A DNA stretch of 64,000 nucleotides from Ichthyophis bannanicus (GCA_033557465.1 CM066037.1:519738686-519802685); one strand, 5' to 3'; counted from the stretch's first letter, positions 1 to 10,956 are shown. The notes: a model not told the origin generated them from the letters alone. Numbers and translations are program-made.

Positions 1-741
1 AAGATTTGAGAGGCCTTCTTCTAACTAAGCCTCCCATTAGGCCACCACCGGTGGCATGGGACTTAAACCTGGTTCTTGGTCAGCTCATGAAGCCACCTTT
101 TGAACCCTTAGCTACTACCTCATTGAAATTCCTTTCTTGGAAAGTTATCTTTCTCATTGCAATCACATCAGCATGCCGCATCAGTGAGTTGCAGGCACTA
201 GTAGCTGATCCACCTTATACAAGGTTTCATCATGACAAGGTAGTCCTTAGGACTCATCCACACTTTATGCCAAAGGTGGTCTCGCCTTTTCATCTTAATC
301 AAGCAGTCTACCTGCCTGTGTTCTTTCCAAGACCTCATGCATCAAATGCAGAAAGGAATCTTCATACTTTGGACTGTAAAAGAGCTTTGGCCTTTTACTT
401 GCAAAGAACACAGCAACATAAAGTCCTCAACTCTTTGTTGCTTTTGATCCTTCTCATTTGGGACTTCCAGTCTCCAAGAGAACATTGTCCAACTGGATTG
501 CACAGTGTATTTCCTTTGCCTATCAGAGTAAGAACCTTCCTCTGGAGGGCCATGTCACAGCTCACAATGTGAGAGCCATGGCAGCTTCAATGGCTCATCT
601 GCACTCTGTGTCTATCGACATCTGTCGAGCAGCCACTTGGGCCTCGGTTCATACCTTCACAGCCCATTACTGCTTGGACAAGGACTCCCGCCCGGATGCC
701 TTGTTTGGTCAGGCTGTTCTCCAACACCTGTTCTATACCTA
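1..741 (+). pseudogene. DIRS-1 tyrosine recombinase, C-terminal part, frameshifted
   Basis: C-terminal catalytic part of the DIRS tyrosine recombinase (YR), the enzyme thought to integrate the circular DNA of these elements in place of a DDE integrase. Visible landmarks are the first catalytic arginine in SACRISELQAL, the second motif H-N-V-R in TAHNVRAMAAS, and the nucleophile tyrosine in TFTAHYCLD. The frame used up to about 420 is lost near AACAGCAACATAAAGTCC, where DIRS-7 has a few more bases (CATAGAAAGTCTTC); reading resumes in another frame from about 458 to the stop at 740. The catalytic residues are kept, but this copy cannot make one continuous protein. Its N-terminal half is outside the window. 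Confidence 0.85.
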
Positions 742-860
742 ATCAACTCCTACCCACCATCCCTGGTTGGATGCCAGAGATCCATGGGGGGAAGTGGAGC
801 CCTTCACAAGGACACACAACTTCTGGGGTATCTCCCTGGCATCTAAAGCTAGGGAGTCCC

Positions 861-957
861 CATATGTGAAGACTACATTCCTGCTTGTTCCTGGAGATAG
901 CATAGTTACTCACCTGTAACAGGTGATCTCCAGGAACAGCAGGAATTTAGTCTTCAC
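861..957 (+). repeat. DIRS-1 internal complementary region (ICR)
   Basis: The segment from CATATGTGAAGACTACATTC to GTCTTCACAAC is the reverse complement of a left end joined to a right end: the first half mirrors the left terminus as seen in DIRS-7 and the second half mirrors this element's right terminus (about 1150-1200). In DIRS elements the ICR is thought to template the joining of the ends when the circular DNA is made. It contains the palindrome TCACCTGTAACAGGTGA at 910-926. Confidence 0.85.
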
Positions 958-1009
958 AACCCACCCACCTCCCCTAGGAGTTGTATCTCTCTCTCTGTCT
1001 CAGCTTTAA

Positions 1010-1200
1010 ACTCAACTGGAGAGAGGCAGTTGGGAAAGGCGGGAAGGCAGCACACAGGCGCTGTGGGATGCTCTGAAAAGCTTTCTAATTGGATGCTGGG
1101 GAGCATTCCCACGCAGGCTCCGTCGGTACCGATGTACCCATATGTGAAGACTAAATTCCTGCTGTTCCCGGAGATCACCTGTTACAGGTGAGTAACTATG
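1010..1200 (+). repeat. DIRS-1 right inverted terminal repeat
   Basis: Inverted relative to the left terminus of the same family (compare 43870-44035 in DIRS-7). It holds the palindrome TCACCTGTTACAGGTGA at 1175-1191 and, within it, a consensus 5' splice donor CAG|GTGAGT at 1185-1193. Confidence 0.8.
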
Positions 1201-1203
1201 CTT

Positions 1204-2330
1204 TCTGTGAACCATGTTTTCGTAACTGCCACTAAATCCAAGTCAGCCTCTCCCATTAAAGCTTCAACATCTGGGATCTTATTTCCCATGCTAGGGACGT
1301 TTATACACAGTTTTCCATATGATCCTCTTACCCATTTCCATAAAGGTATTTGTTTCACTTACCTGGGGGCTTTCTTCACCCATCCCCCAACAAATCTAGT
1401 TTAAAGCCCTCTTCAGTAGATTAGCCAGTTTGCTACTGAAGACATGTTGACCTTTCTTGGACAGATGGATGCCATCTCTGCTCTGCAACAGCATCCCATG
1501 GTCCAGGAAACCAAAAGACGACATCCACGCAGCCATGCATTCATCTCCAGGATTCAAGCTTCTCTGGCTTGGCCTTTACCCTCAACAGTAAGGTTTGTAG
1601 AGAACACCATCTGCTTCACCCTTTTGTCCCAGAGCCATGAAGTCACTTTTGATATGCTTAGAGGGATACCTGACAGTATCATTTGTGCCGACATGGATTT
1701 AGCAACATTGGGTAATAGTCAGTGGGCTTGATGAGTCTTGGCAAATTCTATGTAACATCTCTGATTTTGGCACCTGGCAAACAGCATACCTCTCTGGACA
1801 TCAAGTCTGGTCAGCAGATGGGCACTTCAGCACCCCTCAGTCACCAACCACCACTACTCTTTGCTTCCTTGTGATCACTGATTCTGCAACTTTGGGGTGC
1901 TCGAGCTCTGGTTCTTCCCTTTCCAGGGATGCTTTCACCACCTCCACTTCCAGGGCTGCATAATGGTTCTTAAATTCAAGGGCTGGAGAAGTTGGATTGG
2001 TGATTCTGCAGGCCCTGATGACCTATGCCCAACCTTCATTCTGTAGGCTCCCATCTTCTCTGCTGGAGAGCTTGGATGTTGCAAGAAGTATCTCATCAAT
2101 GTACTTCTCACTCTCTTGAATGCTCCTCAGCCTCGCCACCTCCTCTGAGTTTCTCCACTTGTTTTCGTAGAGCTGCATGCAGGCATCCTGCACATGGAAC
2201 TGGTCCAACTGGCATTGGAATCTGTCTGGACAGATGCAGAAGTTGTAACAGGGACAACAGCTTTGACAATATGATTTTCCCAGCCATTGTTCAGTCGTGG
2301 AGCTTAGGTATCTGTTAAAGCAAAAGACCT
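1204..2330 (-). mobile_element. CR1-type LINE fragment, antisense (ORF1 and start of ORF2)
   Basis: Read on the minus strand, about 2230-2023 encodes a coiled segment with EEVARLRSIQESEKYIDEI, like the N-terminal part of CR1-type ORF1. About 1560-1430 reads a degenerate end of ORF1 resembling the esterase-like C terminus (an R-D-G-I-H-L-S-like stretch followed by a K-K-G-Q-H-V-F-S-S-K-L-A-like stretch). About 1300-1204 reads NKIPDVEALMGEADLDLVAV and then a T-x-T-W-F-like motif, the beginning of an apurinic-type endonuclease ORF2. The reading is broken by stops and frame changes, so this is a relic. It stops abruptly where DIRS-1 begins, suggesting DIRS-1 landed in the LINE. The CR1 assignment is from motif recall, not a search. 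Confidence 0.6.
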
Positions 2331-2740
2331 AAAGTATCAGCTGGTTTCCCAGCTGCCCTTTCAGAGAAAATCAGTTAAATCTCTAAGTACGTTCAAAATG
2401 TGCTGTTCCAAGTCCGTGTGTAGTTAATTGGGGAGGTGCCCTATAAAACGAGACTGCTCATTAGGGTTGGGGGGGGGGCGTAGTGTGGGAACTAACACCT
2501 GATGAGGTGTCAGTAGCTTTAAAGAGCTGAGAAAGGTACTAAAGGATAGTTTTAAACCTACCCCACTAAAGAAAATATTGTCCTTTTTAAACTAAAGCAC
2601 CAAAAACAATGGAGCTTTGTTTTAAAAATGTGCCAAAACCCTTTTAAGAGCTCCCAGGTAGAGAGCTGTGTAATTTAAAAAGCCACAGACTTACCTTTGC
2701 TTGATATGTATAGCCCCTATTAAGAATGCCTATCTAGTGT
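2331..2740. other. No recognisable gene
   Basis: AT-rich intronic sequence with one G-rich stretch near 2466-2479. No coding or repeat feature recognised. Confidence 0.5.
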
Positions 2741-3135
2741 CAGAAAGCCAAGTCTGTTGAAGGTCATGGGTCCTTCAGCAGAACAATGACCTAAAACATA
2801 CATCCAAAAGTACAAAAAAAGTTAAAAAGGAAAAGATGGACTTTTTTGTAAACTGGCCAGAAATTAAGTCCTGATCTCAATCCAATTGAGAACCTTTGGA
2901 AAGAGCTGTAATCTGCCATTGGTAAAAGGAATACTGGAAACATTAATGAGCTGGAACAATTTGCAGTGGAAGAGTGGGAGAAACTATCAGCAGACGTACG
3001 AAGCCTACAGATGGCTACAAGAAATGTCTGGAGGCAACCAAATATTAGTGAAGGGTACCATTTAATCCTATCCAGATCATATTTTGTGTGCGTTTTTTTG
3101 TTTTGTATACCTTTGAACATACCAATAAAATATTA
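2741..3135 (+). pseudogene. Tc1-like transposase relic, C-terminal part
   Basis: Degenerate end of a Tc1/mariner-family cut-and-paste transposase. Across several broken frames one can read a Q-N-N-D-L-K-H-T-S-K region (intact relatives have D-P-K-H, part of the catalytic core), a PIENLWKEL-like segment holding the final catalytic acidic residue, and then an open stretch EEWEKLSADVRSLQMATRNV at about 2970-3030 typical of the C terminus. Only about the last 130 codons remain and stops interrupt them, so it is dead. No inverted repeat was found on either side. Confidence 0.75.
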
Positions 3136-3544
3136 TGATGACTTGGAATATTTACAGTTTATTTCTCAAGATATTGTACACAACATACCTAAAATGTAAG
3201 AGTGCTGATGTTGACCAGAACTTTGTGCCACACTAAAATATCCTGGGCAGATTACAGCTTAACATAGTTAAATAAGGAACAATAAAAATATCAAACTAAA
3301 CACGTCATAGTAAAATCAAAATAAACAAATATGAAAATATAAAAGCAAAACCATTCTTTAGGGGCCAGTGATAAGCAAATGTTTGGCAATGCTGCTTTCT
3401 GTAGTTAAGAGGCATATTTTCCTTCGCAGGGTGGATTTCTTCTGTTGTATGGAACATTAGATTTTTGAAATGCAGATGATACGTAACTTGAATGAACTGG
3501 TTATTACTTCTATTTCCACCAACCCCTACACCCCCTTTGTTCAG

Positions 3545-3667
3545 GATGATGATGCAGAAGCAATCCTGGCTGCAGACTTTGAAATTGGTCACTTTTTACG
3601 TGAGCGTATAGTCCCACGATCGGTGTTATACTTCACAGGGGAGGCTATTGAAGATGATGATGATGAT
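3545..3667 (+). CDS. NAP1L1: NAP1L1 coding exon (41 codons, nuclear-import/earmuff end of NAP fold)
   Basis: NAP1L1 is a histone chaperone that binds H2A-H2B and helps nucleosome assembly. This exon encodes DDDAEAILAADFEIGHFLRE, then RIVPRSVLYFTGEAIE, then five aspartates: the end of the folded NAP domain and the start of the acidic tail. The acceptor is a pyrimidine-rich CCCCCTTTGTTCAG ending at 3544 and the donor is GAT|GTAAGC at 3668. Length is 123 nt, phase 0 at both ends. The upstream in-frame ATG at 3470 is intronic and not a start. NAP1L4 is excluded because its tail differs from the YDEEGEEAD...KDQNPAECKQQ order recovered from the next three exons. Earlier exons lie outside the window. 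Confidence 0.95.
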
Positions 3668-4127
3668 GTAAGCAATGCTTCCTAGTCTTGTGGTCAGTCA
3701 GTTTATTCTTGGAGAAACTTGTGTGCAAAAAGTTTAGAAAACTGCATGTGTAACACCTGGCTCTTCTCTAGTCCAGGCTGGACATTACCTGGCTTTTTTT
3801 TGCCACTTGGCCTTTACCTTCCCCAGCACTGTACAAGTTCATCCCCCAGATTTGTGTACCTTGTCCAAAGTAGATACCTCCAGGCCCACTGCCTCTCCAG
3901 GTCCCTCACTAATTTCTAACAAGACCCCTAATTCTATCTGAAGTCACTGCCCCCTTCCCTCCCAATATGCTGTTCATGCAGAATAGCTGCATGTCAAGTA
4001 GTATATGCTCCCCCTCTGCCATGTGGTTCAAATCAGCCACCTAGTCTAGGATGACAGCAGACACTTTTCTCTTTCTGTGATATTAGTTTGAGGAATGTTT
4101 GCAAACCACTGGGTCTGCTGCTTCTAC
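3668..4127 (+). other. NAP1L1 intron, no recognised element
   Basis: First part of the 1.67-kb intron. No coding potential or repeat structure recognised before the hAT-type element that begins at 4136. Confidence 0.5.
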
Positions 4128-4135
4128 CTCATGGA

Positions 4136-4496
4136 CAATGTTCCCTCTAATTTTCTGTAGGCTGTGTGCGAATAAAATATCAGCTGTGCAGCTTTTGAAG
4201 GAAGGTTAAATTTTTGTGCGCCACATGACGACACTCGGAGTTATATACTTTAAAATTTGACTACACATCAGAATACAGTATGTACACCACATTGATTTTA
4301 ATCAAATTAAATGAAAATAGACTATTACTAAATGAAGCAGAAAATTTCTAGTAATTACAATAACTTTTAAATTTTAAGACGTCTGTTTTCTATCAGAATC
4401 AGAACTGTAATTTTTGTGCACTCTGTTGTAAAGTATGTGCGCTCACTCGGCGAGGGGTGTGTGCGCGCACACGCGCACAGCTTAGAGGGAACAGTG
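4136..4496. mobile_element. Non-autonomous hAT-like MITE, 361 bp
   Basis: Starts CAATGTTCCCTCTAA and ends TTAGAGGGAACAGTG, terminal inverted repeats of 15 bp with one mismatch. Flanking 8-bp target duplications are CTCATGGA (4128-4135) and CTCATGGC (4497-4504), 7 of 8 identical. An 8-bp duplication with termini beginning CA is the hAT signature. There is no coding capacity. The right arm also carries a GTGTGTGCGCGCACACGCGC stretch of alternating purine and pyrimidine. Confidence 0.85.
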
Positions 4497-4504
4497 CTCA
4501 TGGC

Positions 4505-5341
4505 CCCTGTATATATTTTTGGATAGGTGGGGAATTCTATGCAAGTACTACATTGTACAGTTGCACTATAGTCCCTCAGGAGTAGCAGTCTGCAGCAGAT
4601 TTAAACTGCTACAAATTTTCATGTGCATTCACACTATGCAGCCTTTTGATCATGCTGGATGGTTCATTCACCACAACCATGAACGTTCCTGTTGTAGATG
4701 GTGAGCTTCACAAATTCATAGCCATAAATTGATGGCTGTTCAGAGCAGTACTATTGCTCTGCTAATTCCATGGTGGTCTTTCACCGTAGGCCAACAGAGC
4801 AGCCAGTTAAGTATTGCATTTAACATATTTTGATAATCATGGTTGCTATTTTAGCCTGCAGCAGTGCATTTAACTAACAAATTACTACTTAAATTCTGCA
4901 CCCAAATGTGTGGGTTCAGCAAGCAGTTGCTGTCCAGAAACTGAGTGCTTACCTTGCCTTTCCGTAACTGTTCACTGGTTTATAATAAGCCTACATAAAT
5001 ACAAAAACAAGCTGAGAATTAAATATAACTATCTGTAAAATGGCAGCGTTTATTAACCAACACCCAACATATACGATTTAACAACCCTTCCAAATGAGTT
5101 TAAATTTTTGACTTACAAGTCCAGGTGCAAGAGCAGAAAACAGACTTTCCAAAACTACACATGCCTTGCTTTGCTTCATAAAGAGCTGTTATCCTTTGAC
5201 TGGTTTTTGTCCAACATGGCTATTGTGACTACAGCTATGATCCTCAGTGTCCTGACTTCTTTTCCAGCATTTATAACATCTGGCATCTTCATAAGAAATT
5301 CCACTTAGTAAATAACTGTCAAATTGGACTTCTCTTTTCAG
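4505..5341 (+). other. NAP1L1 intron, no recognised element
   Basis: AT-rich intronic sequence. No transposon or RNA gene recognised. The final bases CTTCTCTTTTCAG form the acceptor of the next exon. Confidence 0.5.
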
Positions 5342-5374
5342 TATGATGAAGAAGGGGAGGAGGCAGATGATGAG
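5342..5374 (+). CDS. NAP1L1: NAP1L1 33-nt exon encoding acidic tail
   Basis: Eleven codons, YDEEGEEADDE, continuing directly from the aspartates of the exon at 3545-3667. Acceptor TTTTCAG ends at 5341; donor GAG|GTATGA begins at 5375. Phase 0 at both ends, so skipping it would keep the frame. The acidic tail of NAP1 proteins contacts basic histone surfaces and is the region modified by polyglutamylation in this family. The exon is too small to be found by ORF length and rests on protein order plus splice sites. Confidence 0.92.
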
Positions 5375-6080
5375 GTATGAAATTTTTTTCTTCAGTAGAT
5401 GTATGAAAACACTGCTGTTGGGTCCTAGAATTGGTATGGAATGGAGATAATCACAAGATGTTTAGATATATTGGTGACATCTAAAATGTTTGAAGGTTCT
5501 AGAAGGAAAAACAGCAGAACTTTGGTTTTGGATGTTTGCTACAAACATTAAGATGTTGTATGTGTTCCAAAAAATCATGCACTAGCCAGAACCAGTCTTC
5601 TCATATCTGCTGTCCATTGCATAAGAGATGACGTTTTGTAACCCAAGATCAGCTAGGTTTCTGTAAGGCAGCTGTACTAGCAGGTGTAACTACTGCTGTT
5701 CATGTCTGCCAGTTTATTTTCTTGCTGTAGTGCTTTCATAGTTCATTTTATTCTTGCCTTCATACCATGTTGACTACAAACAAGTCACCAGGTTAACTTC
5801 ATAGAATACACTATTTCATTGTACAGTGCTCAAACTTAATTCTTGAAGCTATTGGTGCCAATGAATGAATATATTTAGGTTTGAAATGAGTGGCTAAGTG
5901 ATTTGTCAGACTTAATTTTGACATTTCCCTTAAATGTGTTGTATAGTACTATCTGCCTTCAGTTGGGAGTGCGTTCAGCTATATCCTTGGGGTTTTTCTA
6001 AGTACTGTGTGAGGATTGTGCACCTTATCACTGGGTTGTAGTGACACCTTCAAAATCATATTGCTATTCAACCTGTCTGG
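5375..6080 (+). other. NAP1L1 intron, no recognised element
   Basis: Start of the 10.9-kb intron. Plain AT-rich sequence with no recognised element until the left end of DIRS-2. Confidence 0.5.
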
Positions 6081-6245
6081 TTTCTCTGGGAAAAAGCAGG
6101 AAGTCGGTCTTCACATATGGGTGACGTCTGCACTGATGGAGCCCTCACAGAAGCATCCCCCCAGCTTTCAAAGAAAGCATTTGGGAGATGCCACCACGCA
6201 TGCATGAGCCCCTTCCTGCCCAAGAGTGCCATCTTGCTCAGTCTT
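6081..6245 (+). repeat. DIRS-2 left inverted terminal repeat
   Basis: Pairs in inverted orientation with about 11020-11204: the AAGCAGGAAGTCGGTCTTCAC end, the CAGCTTTCAAAGAAAGC block and the GTGCCATCTTGCTCA block all recur in reverse complement at the right end. Confidence 0.85.
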
Positions 6246-6433
6246 CCCCCCCCCCACAGAACTCTTCAGACGTTTGGCTTATTTCCAGAAAAAGTTGTGT
6301 GTTTTTTCTGTTTTATACTCTCCTCTGTAGTTTCTTTCTAGTTTTTGTTCTTTAATTTTCTGGCGTCTTAGCGCCTTTTTTCCCAACTGGCAGCCTGGCG
6401 AGTCTTCGACCTCGCAGGGTACATTTTTCCCCC

Positions 6434-8320
6434 ATGGCCACCAGTGGTTTTAAGAAGTGATCAGTGCTCAAAAATTCTTTGACTGACACACATGACTGCG
6501 GGGTCTGCTGCCTTTGGCCAGACCACAACCCGGCAGCTTGTAGTCTTTGCAAGAGGATATCCAGCAAGGCCCTCAAGAGCCACCAGCAGCAGCATAAGTT
6601 GGGTCGTCCCCCCCCCCCCCCCGAATCCCCAGTGCCTCTGAAGGCCAGGGCCTCATCTGAAGCCTCAACACCTCAGCCAGACTCTTCAAAGCCTGAGTCC
6701 CACCATGGGGCCTTCAGAAAGGGGGTCTCCCTCAAGGGAGCCTGGGGAGGAGAAGAAACCCTCTAAGGCGGCGTCCTTGGGATGGATCTGACCAGCTGGG
6801 TGCCCCCCAAGCCCGGACCAGGTCCCACAGTCCGAGACACTTGTCCAAGGCATCGGAGAAGGAGCAGCCTGCAAAGGTCCCCCAGAAGGATTTGACCTCA
6901 GACTGGCCTTGGTCGCCAGACACAATCCTCATCTGATTCCCCTTTGGGAGAGCCAGCACCAGACCAGAGTCCCTCCTTGCCCATGCCAAAGGCTGCAGAG
7001 CTTTCTGGCCTGGAGTCCAGAATGGCAGCCATGGAGTGCAGTTTGTCTGCCTTCATGGACCAGCAGTGGGTGCTGTTGTCCAGTACAACTGGTTCATCCA
7101 CCCCAACCACCAGGCCCTTGATGTCTAAGATGTCACTGGAGGCTGAGCTGTTCCTTGAGGTCCTTCGACCTTAAGTCTATATTCAGCAGAGCTCTCGATC
7201 TGATTCCTTCTCAACAGGACCATGATCATCCCTGGCAAGTGTGCCCAGCACCAGCTGCAGAGCATTGGGAGCCCCAAGGCCCGCAGAGCACCCCCTCCTA
7301 TTTGTCCTCGATGGACTACTCCAAGTGGGAGACGAGTGAGGATTTCCCCCAACACCCATCACCACAACATCCCTTCACACTCCTATCTTGGAGCCTTGAT
7401 GGCAGTCCCTGCTGAAGGATATGGGCTTCCTTGATTTTGTCAAGAATGTCAAAGGTCCTCTTATTCCCTAGAGTCAGAGGATCCTTGGGCGGATGAGTTG
7501 GAAATCCTCCAGTATGAGGCTCCTCTGAGGGAATCACTCACTTGTACCCATTCCTCCCATCCTGGAACGGCTGATGCTCTAGATGTGGGAGACACTGGCA
7601 TCTGTGCCAGTGGTGAGAAACAGCTCAACTCAATGTATTGAGTCTGCTGGAGCCCGGGCTTTCAGAAATCACAGCTGATGCATCAGCTGAAAAGACACAC
7701 ACTTCTTGGTGCCCCCCAGCAGGGAGGCCCGCACCTTGGATGCCCTCAGCAGAAAGTGTTACCAGGGCTCAATGTTCATTAGCTGCATCCAAGCCTAACA
7801 GTTGTACATAAGCATGTATCTGAGAGATCTGGCGAAGGAACTTGTCGGGTTCTCAGCTGGTCTCTCTGAAGAACCCCTGCAGCAGGTCAAGAACCTGACC
7901 AAGGCAGTCAGAGTGCTCCAAGTTAATGTCTCGGGTAGCCTATGATAGGTTCAAGTCGGCAGTTCAAGTAGTGGTGGCAGGCATCTGTGCATGGTATCAA
8001 GCTTGGCTACAGTTGTCTGACCTCAAGCAGTGAGTTCAGGACAAATTTGGTCTATATCCCATGCCAAGGAGAGAACCTCTTTAGCAAACCCATGACCAAC
8101 AAAGTTGCTGAGCTGGAGACCACTGCCTCTCCTCAGGTAGAAGGAATTTTTACCTGAGACCTATCAGGGAAAGAGGCTGCTTATAGAAACCACCCACCTT
8201 TTCAGGCCTCCCCAGCTCCAACAGGGTCAGCAGGCCAAGGGACATGGGCATGGCCCTCATAAGCAGAAGGCTCCAAAACCCCAGGCACTGGCTCTGTCCC
8301 AGCCAGGGGGAGAGTCTTTG
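6434..8320 (+). pseudogene. DIRS-2 gag, degenerate
   Basis: Starts at ATG 6434 (MATSGFKK) like the gag genes of DIRS-5 and DIRS-9, but a TGA replaces the first cysteine codon (codon 9). Later segments keep the family pattern: LTDTHDCGVCCLWPDHNP of the N-terminal Cys/His module (about 6478-6535), ESRMAAMECSLSAFMDQQ near 7013-7070, and degenerate copies of the second conserved block (SPGFQKSQL-like, then REARTLDAL-like, around 7650-7750) and GENLFSKPM near 8075. A pure run of 15 C at 6608-6622 sits in the low-complexity linker. Numerous stops make it non-functional. The role is inferred as the structural Gag of the element. Confidence 0.75.
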
Positions 8321-8329
8321 ACTCCTTGA

Positions 8330-9740
8330 GCATAGCTTATCTACCCCAAGGAGATCAACAGTGCATAGGGGGACATCTGGCCCACTATACCCAGAGGTGG
8401 TTGACCATCACCAACAACTCCTGGACACTTCAGGTGGTCAGGGAGGGTTACTGCCTCCACCTGACACCAGACACCTCCCCCCCCTTATTTTCCAGGAGAG
8501 CTCCTCAGCTCTCCCCTCCACAGGGACCACCTTCTGAACAAATTAGGTCTTCTAGAGGACAAAGCAGTGGAACCAGTGCCCCACTATCTCAAGAGCAAGG
8601 GGTTCTACTCCAGGTACTTGTGCCAAAAAGAACAAGGGGCCTAAGGCCCATGCACAACCAACAAATTCCTGGTGAGGGACAACTTCAAGATGCTCTCCCT
8701 TGGAACATTGCTGCCCTACCTCCAGCAGGGAGATTGGCTATGCTCCTTAAACCTCATGGATGCCTATACCCACATCCTCATTCACTCCAACCACAGGCAG
8801 TACCTGTGGTTCATAGTGGGGGGGGGGGGCAGGCTCTATCAGTACAGGGTGCTCCCTTTCGGCTTGGCTTCTGGCCCAAGGATCTTCACAAAATGCTTGG
8901 CAGTCATGGCTGCCTTCCTCTGTCTCCAGGGGGTCTTTGTCTTCCCCTACCTGGATGATGTGTTCATAAAGGGAGGCACGGCCTCAGAGGTGCAGCAGGC
9001 CACCGCACAACCATCCAGGTTCTGCAACACTTAGACTTTGTCATAAAGTACCCCAAGTCTCACCACCTCCTGACACAATGTCTGGAGTTCATCGGGGCAA
9101 AGCTGGACACTCTGCAGTCAAAGGCTGCCTTGTCCAGGGACCGAGCTGACCATCTCAGGACTTTGGCATGGGACATACAGTACCATCCCTTTGTGCCTGC
9201 TCAGCTTCTGTGCTGCCTTAGGCACATGGTCTCCCTGGTCCATGTCACCCCAGACACTCGCCTCCCATATGAGGGCAGCACAGTGTCTCTGGGACCAGTG
9301 GACTCCAAGCCACAGGGCACCTCCAACTGGTGGACTCCAGTATCTCAAGGCAGGCATGCCTTTTCAGGCCCCAAGCCACTTAAGGTTCCTCACCACAGAC
9401 CTATGATGGACCTGTTCACCAGCCTGGACAACTTAGTGTCCTGCTTCTGTTCCCAGTAGGCCCACCTCTCCAGGGTGACAGCAGATGCATTCCTTGTCTC
9501 ATGGTTGGAGGGCCTCAATTATGCCTTCCCTCCCACACTGCTGATTGCCAAACCTTGTTCAGGGCCTTTGCTCATCCTGAAAGCCCCTTGGAGGCCCAGG
9601 CAACCATGGTTTCCACTGCTCCTCCAATTATCGGTGGAGACCCCCATCCTGTTGGGACTTCTCCAGGACTCCTGTCTCAGGAAGGGGCTCTCTTCTGCAC
9701 ACCAACCTGGGGTCCCTGTTGCTGACAGCTTGGCTGCTGA
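8330..9740 (+). pseudogene. DIRS-2 RT-RNase H-MT, degenerate with internal deletion
   Basis: Reverse transcriptase core readable at 8672-9034: FKMLSLGTLLPYLQQGDWLC, a motif A position now reading LNLMDAYTHILIH (relatives have LDLKDAY, so the first Asp is Asn here), YRVLPFGLASGPRIFTKCLA and the catalytic YLDD at about 8951. A G run of 12 at 8818-8829 lies in the RT. After about 9370 the sequence jumps from the thumb/connection region to MDLFTS of the MT-like domain, so most of RNase H is deleted. The MT-like end (NYAFPPTLLIAKPC at about 9517-9558) precedes the YR gene. Stops and frame changes occur throughout. Confidence 0.8.
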
Positions 9741-10745
9741 AAGGGGTGACCCTAGCACCTTTAAACCTCTCGGGTGAGGTAGAGATCTTGCTGGCCACTC
9801 GCAAGGCCTCTACTAGAAAAGCTTATGACCTCAGATGGTGCAGGTTTTTGGTCTGGTGTGCTGAGCACAGGGCTGACCTGTTCTGCCTGATTTTTATTAC
9901 AGTACCTTCTCCACATCTCACAGTCCAGGCTCAAGTCTAATTCCGTCCGGGTGCACCTTAGTGCACTGGCGGCACACCACCACCACCCAGTGGATGGCTA
10001 GCCCCTCTCGGTCCAGTTGTTGGTCACTCTTTTCTTTAGGGGTCTGCTCTTGTCAAAGCCCCCAGTTTGCCTTCCAGCAACTGAATGGGATCTCAACATG
10101 GTGTTGGGGCAGCTCACTTGCCCATCCATTGAGCTTCTGGCTACTTGCCACCTGCACTACCTCTTTGGAAGGTGGCATTCCTGGTTGCACTCACCTCCAC
10201 TCAGCGAGCTTCCGGCCTTAATGGCAGAGGTGCCTTATGCCAGGTTCGACAAGAACAGAGTGGTGCTCCACACACCCTAAATTCCTTCTGAAGATAGTAT
10301 CGTCCTTCCATCTCAACCAGAAAGTAGTACTCCCTGCCTTCTTTCCAAGACCTCACGCCATTCAGGCGGAGACGGTCCTTCACACCTTGGACTGTAAGAG
10401 GGCGTTTTCCTTCTATGTCAACGCACTCAGGGCCACCACAAAGCTGCTCAGTCTTTTGTCTCCGACCCCAGTAGGCTGGGGGAGGCAGTGACCAAGCATA
10501 CACTGTCTGCCTAGGTGGCGGACTGTATTGCCTTTGCTTATGAGCAGGCAGGGCTCCTATGGAAGGCCGTATCACGGTGCACCGTGTCAGCACTATGGCG
10601 GCCTCGGTGGCAAACTTGCACTCTGTCCCGATGGTGGAATCTGCTGGGCCACTACATACCTTCACAGTCCATTACTTGCCTGGAAAGAGTCCCAATGGGA
10701 CAGTGCCTTCAGCCAGGCTGTGCTCCGTAACCTTTTCAGGTTTTA
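9719..10745 (+). pseudogene. DIRS-2 tyrosine recombinase, degenerate
   Basis: Frame-broken YR. Recognisable segments include EVEILLATRKASTRKAYDLR with RFLVWCAEH (about 9775-9870), a region resembling FLRGLLLSKPPVCLPATEWDLNMVLGQLTCP (about 10030-10120), a degenerate first-arginine motif near 10190-10215, a histidine/arginine segment near 10575-10600 and a C-terminal FTVHYLPGK with the nucleophile tyrosine at about 10665. Frames change at least four times, so no active recombinase is possible. Confidence 0.75.
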
Positions 10746-10859
10746 GGCAACTCCTACCCTCTGACCCTTCTATGTTCAGGCTGTCGAGTGCTGGTTTCGA
10801 CACCAGGGGTCCTACTGTGGTCTGTGGATACAGACTTAATTGCTCCTGCATGTGAGTCC

Positions 10860-10956
10860 CATGTGAGGACTGACTTCCTGCTTGTTCCTGGAGAAAGTGT
10901 AGTTACTCACCTGTAACAGGTGTTCTCTTGGGACAGCAAGAATCAGTCCTCACAAC
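10860..10956 (+). repeat. DIRS-2 internal complementary region
   Basis: Runs from ATGTGAGGACTGACTTCCTG through TAGTTACTCACCTGTAACAG to AGTCCTCACAACT. It is the reverse complement of left end plus right end, with the central ACCTGTAACAGGT palindrome. Confidence 0.85.

Larger units (their letters stand above)
1..1203 (+). mobile_element. DIRS-1: 3' end of a DIRS retrotransposon
   Basis: Right-hand part of a DIRS element whose left side lies outside the window. It holds the end of a tyrosine recombinase gene, an internal complementary region at 861-957 and the right inverted terminal repeat at about 1010-1200. It closely resembles DIRS-7 throughout, so both belong to one family. At the right border the ICR predicts that the joined ends read ...TAACTATGCT-ATCTCC; the genomic sequence matches up to ATGCT and then leaves the element, placing the border at about 1203. 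The element has inserted into an antisense CR1-type LINE that continues at 1204. Confidence 0.9.

Noticed and set aside
3470..3685. ATG at 3470 as a start codon for a small protein
   Set aside because: The segment before 3545 is intronic with a splice acceptor; the conserved protein starts at the exon boundary and the frame stops just after the donor.
10201..10665. 154-codon minus-strand ORF in DIRS-2
   Set aside because: It lies opposite the degenerate YR and has no motif or family resemblance; shadow frame.
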